Assembly (NCBI GenBank): GCA_000310025.1
Contig: FN649726.1
Location: 2,030,546-2,094,545, forward strand
DNA: 64,000 nt
Source: Ectocarpus siliculosus
Taxonomy: Eukaryota > Sar > Phaeophyceae > Ectocarpales > Ectocarpaceae
Reading direction: 5' to 3'
The position numbers and the translations under genes are program-made. Shown piece after piece: positions 14,001 to 24,078 of this stretch. The notes below the pieces were generated by a model, which was given only the letters and a program-made list of their open reading frames with translations, did no database searches and was not told the DNA's origin. The first letter of the stretch is position 1; each line of letters begins with the position of its first letter.

Positions 14001-17000
14001 CTCCCGTGCTGTCTTCTTGGCGGCGACGACGCCCTCCGTCTCGCCGTCGGACGCGCTACCGTGTCCGTCCGACCCAGCCCGTGCACGCTTACCGCTGCTG
14101 CTTCCGCGACACCCTGATGACCCTGCCTTGCCGGTGGCAGAAGCACCATCGCCGCGTGCTGCTGCTTCTTCGCCGTCTGCCGCCGCGGCAGCACTAGCAG
14201 AAGCTCGGGCGAGCTCCGCCAGCGCCCCGGCCGAGGCTAGCCGCCCGAAAAACGTCGCCGACGCCCCTGCCCCCGCTGGTCCTTCTGCAATCGTATCTGC
14301 CTGAACAGCTCGGTTCTGGTGCTTCGAAGGGGGACGTGCGGTCGAAAAAGCGGCGACGTCTTCGGGGCTGCCGGAAGTTTCGCCGCGAGCGCGCTTCGAC
14401 GGCCGGCGGCGTGCGGGTCTGGTAGAAGCTGGTGACGACGAGGCGGCCGAATCCGCAGTGGCAGAGGCAGGAGTAGTGACGTCTTCCATCGCCGTAGTAG
14501 GCGGTGGCGGCGTTGCCGGCGGCGCGAAGAGAATACCGAGGCAAGAGGCCATGAGCGACGCGTGGGCCGCTCGGCGGTGGCCATCGGCGCTGGTTCAAGT
14601 ACACGTAGGTGCGCACGTTGCATGCAAGGACGACGGAAATGACTCAGGTCGGCAGGCGTCATGTCGTAGCTCAAAACCCATGGCTCCACGAAATGTTCAC
14701 TGCCAAAACGTTCGCAACTTGTGTGCTCTTGTTCATGGTCGAGTTTCATACTTGACCATCCATAAGCGGGGTACTTGTCGTCGGGGTGGTCGTGAGAGTG
14801 GAAATTTCGTCACCACGGACTTGTCTCTTACGCGTCACTTCCATGTACGCGCGGCGTTTTCTTCCAACATTCTTTCTCGCCCGTTTTTGAGCGCCGGTCG
14901 CGCCCGCGCCTTTCGGGCCCGAATGAACGGGGCATCGCCTCCGCGTCGTCGTCGCCAAGCGCCGCGGTGTACCACAAGGATAACATCAGACAAACCTTGT
15001 GCATTTTTGGTCAACATTGACCCGTTCGAAGGTGATGAGATAAGACAGCAGTTGGCATACACTGCCACCTATACGGCGGCGGGGCTCCTTACCGCCCGAG
15101 TCCCTTCAGCAGCTCGCTCCAGAGCCGCGCGGAATGCTCCCGGACTCCGTCATCGCGCTCGGAGAGCAGCGCTTGGAAGCATCGCAGCAGCAGCCTCTCG
15201 CACCTCGTAGCGGCTGCAGCCGACTCCCCCACGCTTTGCGTTTTCGTCACTGGCCGAGTAGCTCTGAAGAGTAAGCAAAGCGTGCGTCCGTTCAAAACAA
15301 AAAGTCGGACGTTGAACGCACGGATAGCTCTGGATCGACAGTAGCCGGTGTTCGTGGTTAACGTCGGCACGGTCCTGACCGTTACCACTTCCGAGGCTGA
15401 AAACAGCACCGTTAGCCTCCGAAACTTTGGTTGTTGTTGCTCATATGCCCGGTCAATGGCGAAACACCACGGTGGCACACGACACAACACGTGAGCAATA
15501 CACCAGTGACTACGTACTGCGCATCAACACGCCGGGTGCGGTAGCCTTGCATCCAGAACCAAACCTCACCCGACGATTCCCTGCGCAAGCGCCAGCAACG
15601 ACCGCACAGCGCACGCCCGCACGCCCGCGCGGACATCCTCCCAGAGATCGAGGAGGCGGTTGAGGCGGCGTTCGCCGGACGAGAGAAAGGGATCGGTGGC
15701 TCCGCTGGCCCGACCCACGTCTTCACAGCACGTCTCCAGGAGATCCGCAAGATCCTGAACAGATCAACACGGGAGAGCGGTGGAAGAGGGACACCCGGTA
15801 CATTCGCGGCCGGGACGGACGGAAAAAGCAAAAAATCGTTTCCGAAATTTATTCAATGCTCCGTGTGCGTACATGTGAGTAAGGTATGGAAAAGCAACAA
15901 ACATGTAGTGCCTTCGTAAAAAAACATGACGTCATGCATATACAACAAAATCGGTCGGCACGTACCTCGACGCAGGTTGAGTCCTGATCCAGGTCCTCTA
16001 ACGCCTTCCAAACCAGGTCAAACACCTCTCCGCCTCCACCGCAGCTCCTCCACACCTCCGCCTCGCCCTCCGCGTCGCCGGTCGGCCCTCGCTCCCGCCG
16101 TTGCCGGCCTGCGGGTGCCAACGTTAACCCTGCCTCGCCGCCGTGGTTGTCCCTCCCGGCTTCAACCGGCGGCGGCAAAAACCGTCGCATGACAAGGCGG
16201 ACAGCCCGAGCGGCGGCGGCGCAGACGTCTTCGGCTGGGTCGGAGAGGCCGCGAGGGGCCGCGCGGTACACGAGGCCGTGCAGGAAGGGGGACACCTCCG
16301 GCGGGGCTTGAGACCCCCGGGCGTACCATAGAGAAATCGCGGGGCAAGAACAAGAACAAGAGAACGACGCCTGATTAACACGCAGACCAGACACGTGGGG
16401 ACAGACAGGTAGAACATGCAGAAAGCCGGGCAGGCGGGCGTGTGGGGAGGGCCGCGGGGAGAAGGGGGGGGGGGGTGGAGATGGCCAAAACAAAAGAACG
16501 AAGGGTGACTCGGGCAGGGAAAAGCATGGTTGGGACCTATTTCTTATCAAGAAATCAAAAACACTACGAACTCATCGCAAATACATCTCATGCTCTTTTC
16601 TATGGATAAGAGGTTGGTCTGTTTGGTTTCTGTTCGGAAAAAACATCAATACAGTAGTATCTGTAAAAACCAAGAAGGAATGTGACATGAGCATCAAAAT
16701 CGGGACACACAACCCCCGCGCCACTTTCCCCTCAGCCTGCGCCCCCGGGCCTCTTCCCAAACCACGACCAAAAATCGCTGCGCGTTCCGTCTCACCGCCT
16801 CTGCCGTCGGCGCCATCCCCAGTGATGGCCACAGCGCAGAGAGACTCCAGGCTGCAGAACCCGCCGTGCCTTGCCTGCCACTCCCCCGAGGCCGTGAGCT
16901 CGAAGAGGAGCCTGGCCGCCTGCCTCAGCTTGTCGGCCTCCAGCTGGAGAGCCGCCACCGCGAGTAGCTGAGCGGCAGTCTCTCGCACAGGGGCAACCAT

Positions 17001-20000
17001 TCTGAAAAACAGGGGTACAGCAGTGGGATGTATGGGGGCGACGGGGTATTGATTGATTATTTCGGGGAGGGGTTAGGCTCTTTTGTTGGTGTGTTTTCGT
17101 TCACTCCGTGTTGGCTTCGAGCCGTTTGCCACGTGCTGGGGGGGCACGCGGGGGTCATTCTGAGTCTCGGAGAGGGGTGGGGAGGGAGATACAGCTGCAG
17201 TCGCTGCATAAGACGCATAAATAGGGCTGATCGCCCTGTGCTACAATCGCGTAACGCAGTTGGAGTATTCCACTTGTTTCACACTCTGGAAGTGCCGGGT
17301 GTACGGTATAAGGCACAAGTACCCCTTTGTACAATGCGGCCTTAAGGCCCGAAACATTCCTTGGGTACTATGCGGCCTTATACAGGGACCACTACTATAT
17401 TTGTTCGTAGCCTTTCTCCAAATCGCCAGCGCTAATTCTGGGAAGGCCTAGTTTGCTTCTTTGAGCATTTTTTCTCAGTCCAATTCCTTCAGGCGGCGAC
17501 TTCAGTGGTTGTTGACCCCTCAAGAAGGAGGCGGGGATCTACTTGTGACGTGGAGGCTTACGTAGCCAGCATCATACGGCACCCCACGGGGTGGCGAAGC
17601 CTAAACAAATAGCGTCAGTCTCACCGACTGCTGTAGTCGCCGAAACGGTCGAGCGCCAGCACACACACGCACCGCGCAACGGCGTCCTCTGCCCACGCCG
17701 CCATCCTGGAGGGGAACCATAGAGAGCCGGGGTGAAATCACGTCAACGACAACCTCTGATGGCAGCAACATCACCACGACCAACAACAACAACAACCACC
17801 ACAACGCTATACTTTGGTGCACTCAGAGCTGTCCAACTTTTCGTCGGTTCGGTGCCGCAGCCAAGAGATAGGCAGCTTGTAGCGGGTCGTTCGGGTGTCA
17901 GCGGTTCCCCTCGAAACAAGCTTCTGCTGAATGAATCGATATCCGAACAGGCGTAGGAAATAAAGAAAAACACGTGAGGTGGAATGTTTTCCTCCTGTCA
18001 TCGCCGTCATCAATATCTTAATAGGCGCTTCCCTCTTGTGCTGTTGGGAGCCGAAAGTTCGCACGAAGAGACAAAACAAGAACCGGGAGGGGGGGTGATC
18101 CTTCACCTAGCGCCGTACGGTACCGGCTCTCCCCTGCGACGTCGGGCGTTCCACGCACGCAGGATAGACAGCGCCCCCAACGCAGCCCCGTGGCGGCACT
18201 GCCAGATTGGGTGGAACAACTAGCGTCGTGTACGCGGCAATACAACAAGCGGAAAGGTCGTATGACGGCGGGGGGGGGGGGTCAAAGAGAGGCCAAGGGT
18301 GAAGGAGAGAGAAGAAATGCAGAGATTTCTGTGCAAGAAAGAAGGCAGCAGCATCTTCGACGAAGGAGAGGGAGACCTTTTTGAGTGCTTGTGGTGGTAA
18401 TCGAGGCTTCCCGTCGACCATCACAATGTAAATAAAACGTAGGCGACGGACAGGCGGGGAAAAACTAGGGCAATCTCGAAACCACGTAATATATTAGTAC
18501 CCCCGCATACAAAGCCTTGACATGACAATGCCAAAAAGCAGATCTTCCCCCCCCGTCACCTCCTCACCCCACGAAAACCGTCCGCCCTCACCTGGGCTAC
18601 AAGGTCAGCCGCTAGGGAAACCAGGGCCTCCCGAGCATTCGACGCGACATCCGTCATCATGCTCCCTGTAGCCCCCCGGCCTAAAAACGCCGGTGGCCCG
18701 TCCTCCCGTCCGTCCTCGCCGCCGCCATCACTACGGTCGCCGTGATCCTCGCCCCCGGCACGTCGCTTTCCCTTTACACCGCCGCCGCCGCCGCCACGGC
18801 TAGCGGATCTGCCGGCCGCGGCGGCGGCATTCGAACGGGCCTCTCGCGCAAGCCGATTTCGCTGGCGGGCGCTAAGCTGCTGCCGAGCACCGTCGCCGCT
18901 GCCGCTGCCGCTGCAGCCGCCACCGACGGTGGTGGGGGTGTCGGAGGCGGCGGAGATGGGGCCGTCCGGCTTGGTCCTGCCCATGGTTTATAGATTGCCG
19001 TGTTGACCGCCATCGCAGCAAAAGTGGGACACGCGAACGAGAACAAGCCGTTTTCGTGTGTTTGTTTCAGACGCGAACGCTCAGCAGGAAGTGGAAGCAT
19101 ACGGTCGGAAGGCCATTCAAGAGCATCAAACTCGCGCAAGGTCGGGTTGACCGCTTGGTGTGGGGTGGGTGATGACGAGGAGGATTTGAAAACACTGGAG
19201 ATACACGGCCAGAGGTGGTAACAACATGAAACGATGCATATATGCGCGCATGGGCATTCTGGTGCTCAATATTCAAACATCGGTAACTACTGTCTCCGCA
19301 GCACGATTATCTCGACTTGGCTTTCCTCTCATATAGTGGAAGTCCCATCCAAATGCGCACCCGCTGCTCCTCTCTCTCCCTGGATAGCTTGGTAGAAGTG
19401 TACCTACTTGCCCGTTGTTGCCTGTTTTTTTAGGTATCGATCACCCCCAATTGCCTTTACTTGCAGAGCAGCAGCCGCGGTATTAGATGCCAGTTGACAG
19501 CTATCATGTGTACCAACGAAATGTTTTGTGTCCGACGAATAGTTTTCATCGTTTTACCTCTGAATTCATCCACAATTCAGCTCGAACTGCCTAGAGGTGC
19601 GCATCTACCGGCACTAGCAGACGGGAGTTTTACCTGCCGCCGCCCCTTGATGACCCTCTCTTCGCATTTGCGGCAGGTCCTTCGATGTCTTCGTCTTCGA
19701 TAGCGTCCCCAATAGCTGAGGCAAGCCCAAAAAACAACGAAAAACCGAGTGACCAGGTTGTTCCAACACAGGTTGTAGGAAGAGGGACCCAGTACACTGC
19801 GGCGAGGGATTAGCATGGCGCACCCTGTTGGCCGTGTATCCGTAGGTATCCGCCAAATCCCGGCAACAAAGACACCGCGCACTAACAAACTGTGCACGCG
19901 CAGGAAAACGGCTTTTCTCACACCGCGACGCAGCGGTAGCACAACGTATCACGAGACGACGAGAAAAATCATCCGCACATTGATACCACCGGTAGGCAAC

Positions 20001-20938
20001 AACCGCCACAACTCCTGCAATCCCTTAATGTTCCCGCAAACAAACAAGCTTCGAAAAAAAAAACGGCGTCTCCTCACACGAGTAGAGCGAACCCGCGCGC
20101 GCTTCCCCGCTCCCGCCCGCGAGGCCGAGGCACTTAAGGAGGCGTTTTCGCTGCCGGCCTACCCGCGTGCCCACATCCGCGGAAGGGGTCGCCCGCTCAG
20201 AGTCGACGACATCGGCCTTGCGTTCGCGATGTTACAGCAGTCCATCGTTCCACGCGACACGTAGTGTTCAACGAGCGAGGAGAGAATTTGGGGTCACGGC
20301 GGATGGACAGGAAATTATAGGGGGGGGAGTAGTTAGCGTACATTGAACACCGCACACCAAACGGGAAAAATCGTGCGTCGAGGAACAAGTTCACGGAAGG
20401 ACCTTCAATGGAGCGAGGCACGCAGCACGCACCGCTTGTTCGATGAGATACCTAGATCAGCCCTTTGCGTTCGAACAAATACTACAGTAAAACACCACAA
20501 AGTAGCAATCACCTACAGCACAGCAACGCCGCCATCACCCCAGCAGTCGCACTACCGCCACGAGCCAACGCCACCAGACCTCCCCTGAAACAACAACAAC
20601 AACAACAACACACACATCTTCTCCGTGGCTGAGCAACAGCGCCCCCCTCTCCAAGACCTCGGCAAGCCGGACGTCCCCAAGGCCGACCCATCCCCTCGCC
20701 AGCTCGTCCGTCAGCGCGTCGCCGCCGCCACCGCCCTTCTTCTTTACGGCTGCCCGGGACGGTTCTTCCTGACCGTACTCCAGGCGCGCCAAGCTCTCCA
20801 GGCACGCGGCCGCGGAGACCCGCGCGTACCACGCCGTGTGGCAGAGGTAGGTCGCCGCTCCGGCCACGAGTTGCCTGGTTCGTGGCGTGCGGGCGTTCGT
20901 GAGGGCGTTGAGAGCAGCGGCGATCGTGCGCCCAGAAA
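1004..20938 (-). CDS. BTAF1: BTAF1/Mot1-like TBP-associated Snf2 ATPase, 28 exons
   Basis: In yeast and animals this family uses ATP to remove TATA-binding protein from DNA; it acts in the nucleus. Exons, 5' to 3', high-low: 20938-20616, 20216-20078, 19715-19634, 18976-18592, 18219-18107, 17705-17625, 17001-16796, 16306-15966, 15754-15570, 15233-15093, 14589-13858, 13215-13044, 12338-11916, 11530-11388, 10965-9717, 9458-9195, 8645-8500, 7892-7795, 7227-7178, 6654-6370, 5852-5683, 5206-5080, 4587-4458, 4291-3975, 3568-3408, 3006-2416, 2114-1871, 1342-1004 (TAG). Phase agrees at every join. The first ~1,660 residues match the Mot1 HEAT region (LALDRFGDYSS, VAPVRETAAQLL, QARHGG); the rest is the ATPase. 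About 2,545 codons against roughly 1,850 in human, the excess being Ala/Gly/Ser inserts. The 5' end is unresolved: the first listed exon begins in phase, so an upstream exon or an in-frame Met near 20,975-21,002 supplies the start. Confidence 0.93.
2416..3006 (-). other. Low-complexity inter-lobe insert exon of Mot1
   Basis: This 591-nt exon sits between the PSLV/GKLMALRELL block and the KCLVFAQHK strand, where other Mot1 proteins carry only a short linker. It encodes poly-Gly, then a Ser/Asp-rich run, a Glu run, a basic KRQRS stretch and a Ser/Thr/Pro/Lys-rich tail, about 185 residues of apparently disordered sequence. Reading phase with both neighbours is intact (enters with one base, leaves with two), so it is translated rather than an unspliced intron in this model. 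A cDNA could still show internal splicing. Confidence 0.75.
5080..5206 (-). other. Mot1 exon ending at a GC donor
   Basis: The exon encodes YLGDRRSF through QQLEKLHRQ. The next exon (4587-4458) starts VLPFVLRR, and LHRQ-VLPF is contiguous in the Mot1 family. The genomic sequence after LHRQ is CAG|GCAGGAAG, so the intron 4588-5079 should begin with GC instead of GT and end at TTCGAAG. No in-phase GT nearby would preserve the conserved junction. Confidence 0.65.
5873..5905. repeat. (TTG)n microsatellite abutting a splice acceptor
   Basis: On the minus (sense) strand of the Mot1 gene this is a CAA repeat ending about 20 bases before the acceptor AACACAG of exon 5852-5683. No polypyrimidine tract is present between. 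Confidence 0.85.
6018..6049. repeat. (CAG)n microsatellite
   Basis: About ten AGC/CAG triplets in the Mot1 intron between exons 6654-6370 and 5852-5683. In the sense strand this reads CTG repeats. Confidence 0.9.
8004..8060. repeat. (CAA)n microsatellite
   Basis: A nearly pure run of CAA triplets in the Mot1 intron 7893-8499; the sense strand reads TTG repeats. Confidence 0.9.
20591..20610. repeat. (CAA)n next to a splice donor
   Basis: In the Mot1 sense strand a TTG repeat begins only five bases past the GAT|GTGTGTG donor of the first confirmed exon. Confidence 0.85.
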
Positions 20939-21689
20939 CTATTTTAAAAGGGGGTAGATACACTGCGTGCTTCATTCTGAGCAACAGCGGCGACGCAAAC
21001 ACGTTAGCTGAGGGCCATCTCGTATCCTCGTAAAATAGGGGGCAATGCCAGGAGACCCACCAGAAGGCAATCGCTTGACGGCAGAGAGCCCGAAACTAGC
21101 TCCGCCGACAAAATGAGCTGCACTGTATGGACACCACCAGGTTGGAAGTCTCAGCTCTGCCGTACCGACATCGGTACCACCTACGGCTATTTGTCCAGGC
21201 TTGCACGCCCCGAAGAATACGATCAGATATACACAACATGCGCGGGTACCACTGCCGTCTGCACCAAAGGTGCAAATTTCTGCCCAAACCAAAAAAAGCA
21301 AACATCGACTGCCGGTGAGAGAACACGCCTCCAATGGGATGCCCACGAGTATAATATAACAACCAGTCAGGAGTCAGGAGGATGCCCTATCGTGCTCCTA
21401 TTATACATAGAATACCCGAGCAGGGTCCAAATGAAGGTACACGAACGCGTAACACTTGTGTACCTGTGTAGGTCATCCCGGCCCTCGAGCGGCTCCGAGC
21501 GCACGAGCTCGACCAGCCTCTCCGCCACGAGATCGCCGTACTGTCGGCCCTCTGTAGCGAAACAGAATCAAACACGGGCCATTCGCTTTTGACGAGAGCA
21601 CCCAATTGTGCGTGCAAGTCAAGGCGGAAAAAACACATTTGCACAAAACAAAAGGAAAAAAACAGCTTGGCGGGATCCGTCCACACGTG

Positions 21690-21765
21690 GTTCTCAACGC
21701 GGATTCGAACCCCTGTCTAGGCTCTCTACCCACCAACGCCCACACAGCTTGACATGTTGACGAAA
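21690..21765 (-). repeat. tRNA-like sequence with Pol III B box
   Basis: Read on the minus strand, 21711-21701 is GGTTCGAATCC, a perfect match to the B-box consensus, preceded about 40 nt upstream by a weak A-box-like TGGGCGTTGG. The T stem pairs at only two or three positions and no acceptor stem can be formed, so it is not a functional tRNA. A tRNA-derived SINE head or a tRNA pseudogene fits best. Confidence 0.35.
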
Positions 21766-22380
21766 AGCAGGCATATATACCATGGAACAACGACGTCTTC
21801 TCGGCAGTTTTTTTGTTTTCGGGCGGGTGTGTATAGCAGTACTGGCAGATGCTGTGATGGGCGCACGACACCGGCCACGAAGCACCCTGCATTTCGTCGG
21901 GATCGTAAGGGAGACGTGCTACAGCAGTAGGGTGCTTTGTCTCGTGTCATGCGGAGACAGACTTGGCTGCTTGGCTGTTGCGTGCGGCGAGGGTGTGTTG
22001 CCAGCACAGCAACGCACCAAGTCAGCCGCTTGCCGAAGGTAATAATGGCCTGGTCGTTGTCAACAAACCGGGCTGTGCTTGGTGGAATCGTGGTAGATTT
22101 CGGAGCGCGACTTTCTGCCTTCGTTTCCCCGTCGCGAATGCCACCCCGACAGCGAGCCGCACACGATCGAGGCCCTCGGGGCCCAGGGCTACCGGCAGGC
22201 GCCAATCTCGCGGCGAACGGAGGTCTGGGACGGACAAACTGCACAAAAAATGGTCTCTAGAGCCGTGAAAGAGCCAGGATTGCCAGCGCTGCAATCTCGC
22301 GAGCCCTCAGTCCGCAGGGGGGCCGTCAATAGGGTCTACAGCAGTAGTTTGCATACCTCCTTTCTTTTTTGTTTTGTCTT

Positions 22381-22500
22381 CACTTCAAACCAGCGCTCAC
22401 AGCACTTGTGCCGTCTACTCCAACCCGTGGTCACCAGAAGGGTTCCCCCCTATCCAGCCCTCCTGCGGTACTGTGCCTTAGATTATTAATGCGAGAAGAG
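22381..22500. repeat. Dispersed repeat, copy 1
   Basis: About 120 bp starting CACTTCAAACCAGCGCTCAC and ending near AATGCGAGAAGAG. A diverged copy in the same orientation lies at 57342-57462. The copies share CAGCGCTCACAGCACT, CTCCAACCCGTGGTCAC, CCTCCTGCGGTAC and AATGCGAGAAG with small indels between. Likely pieces of one transposable element family. Confidence 0.7.
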
Positions 22501-22599
22501 TGCAGCACTCACTTCCTTCTGTGACACGAACTAATAGCGCTTTCCACCCAGGCCAGGAACGAAAGCGAGAGAAAAACTCACTTTTGCAAGAAAACTCGC

Positions 22600-22675
22600 T
22601 TACGCCGGGATTCGAACCCCTGACGCTGACCACTTGAAGGTTGACTAACCTAACGGGGCGACCGGCTGCTCTACA
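22600..22675 (-). repeat. tRNA-like sequence with Pol III B box
   Basis: The minus strand carries GGTTCGAATCC at 22618-22608 and an A-box-like TAGGTTAGTCAACC upstream, at spacing normal for a tRNA gene. Only three T-stem pairs form and the acceptor stem is absent. It shares CAGGGGTTCGAATCC with the sequence near 21.7 kb, suggesting a family of tRNA-derived elements rather than a working tRNA. Confidence 0.4.
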
Positions 22676-22900
22676 TGAAAAAAAAAAACCGTCCTGATGG
22701 CAGTCAAAGCGATGGTCAAGCTCTCTTTCTCTCTCTCTCTTTCTACCCTCTCTCGCTCCTGCCGCCCCAATCTGTTGACCGAAACCTGCCAGCGACTAGT
22801 GCTGTGTGTCTGTGTATACCAATGTGACTGCCGAGTTGGGACGCAAACGGGACCACTGCTGTATGCATGTATGCATACAATCTACGGAGTACAGAATACC

Positions 22901-23104
22901 GTGACACAAGATACCACACCCCCTGGACCGATTTTCAAATCTTGATTACTCGCAGCAGAAAGAGCGACAGTGCCGAAAATTGCCGGCGTTGGAACAATCC
23001 CGTTGAGATCTTTCCGAAACCCATCAATGTGAGTTGGTATCCTCTTCTTCTTGGAGTAGTGGAGCTTTGAAAATCGGTCCAGGGGGTGTGGTATCTTTTG
23101 TCAC
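22901..23104. mobile_element. MITE with ~40-bp terminal inverted repeats, copy 1
   Basis: The left end GTGACACAAGATACCACACC, continuing to about 22942, is the inverse of 23064-23104, which ends GGTGTGGTATCTTTTGTCAC. The 204-bp element has no coding capacity. A TAC triplet at 22897-22899 and 23106-23108 may be the target-site duplication, one base outside each inverted repeat. A second copy, in the opposite orientation and missing one clean terminus, is at 40075-40264. Terminal repeats and non-coding interior are those of a miniature inverted-repeat transposable element; the parent superfamily is undetermined. Confidence 0.8.
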
Positions 23105-24078
23105 CTACTGTAGTCCGTGGCCAGCTGCTGCAAGTCCCAGAACTGCGGCTGCGGGCAAAGAGTCCGTCACATCTCTGCTTATTTCTCTGTACATCCAAAC
23201 GCATCACTCAGAAACTGCGAGCGTCTCGTGGCAGCATCAACCTAGTGGGATTTTGGGTGGGTCTACAAATGATACGGTGCTGCCAACTTGGTGCTGCCAG
23301 TGGTTGGTGTACATGCAGCAGTACTTGTCCATGGCATAGGAGAGTACATGCATCTGAAAGAAAGGTGACTACAGCAACTAGTACTTACGTATCTGGTGGT
23401 AAACACATTCCTGTCCCCGGCGTGGTTCACTTACCCTGTGCGAGCAACCCAAGGAGCTTGCCGGCTTGTTTTTCGGGCGAAGGCGCCATTCCAGCGACTG
23501 CTGTGGGATTGAAATCAGGAGTCGCTGGTCGTGGCGTCAGGTCGTCAGGTACGAAAAACGCGGCGTAACTTACGGACGTCACGCGGGACTGTGGGTGGAG
23601 CGCGAATCCAACATACCACAGGAACGAGCCAAGGAGACACTTGTCATGAATGCGTGCTTCATTAAGGAATACTAAATACACACACAGAAAGACTACCCAT
23701 TCGAGAGCTTCATGTACCACTCCTCGCTTCATGCACCCCTCGGGTGTTCGACCCATTGTAAAATACTTCGATCCTCAACTTGGGCTGGCTTCTCAGCCGA
23801 CCGACCCTCTATTGCTTCACCATTCCCCGCGAGTGATGCGCTCGGACCGTGTCACATCGTCACTCTTTCGACGCGCGCATACTTCTTCTTTGTCGAACAG
23901 AAACGGAACTACACTTCGACACACGACGGCACGACCGACCACATATGTAAATATTTCGTCGTACGTACGTATCACCAGCTCTCGTCGTGTCCGCGGCAGC
24001 GGTGATTATCCCTCGAAGCTCTCCAATGAGCACGTGCCAGTCTAAAGAATAGATACGTACGTCACCGCAATATCCGCA

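Larger units (their letters stand above)
20939..24078. other. Intergenic region rich in small repeats
   Basis: This lies between the 5' end of the minus-strand Mot1 gene and the plus-strand seven-helix gene, so it should contain both promoters. No long coding frame is convincing. A short possible exon at about 21476-21552 on the minus strand (reading QYGDLVAERLVELVRS, with a plausible acceptor and donor) could be an upstream Mot1 exon, but its phase does not fit the first confirmed exon. Two tRNA-like sequences, a dispersed repeat and a MITE are listed separately. Confidence 0.5.

Noticed and set aside
21690-22675. Functional tRNA genes
   Set aside because: The B boxes are perfect, but T stems pair at two or three positions only and no acceptor stem can be drawn.
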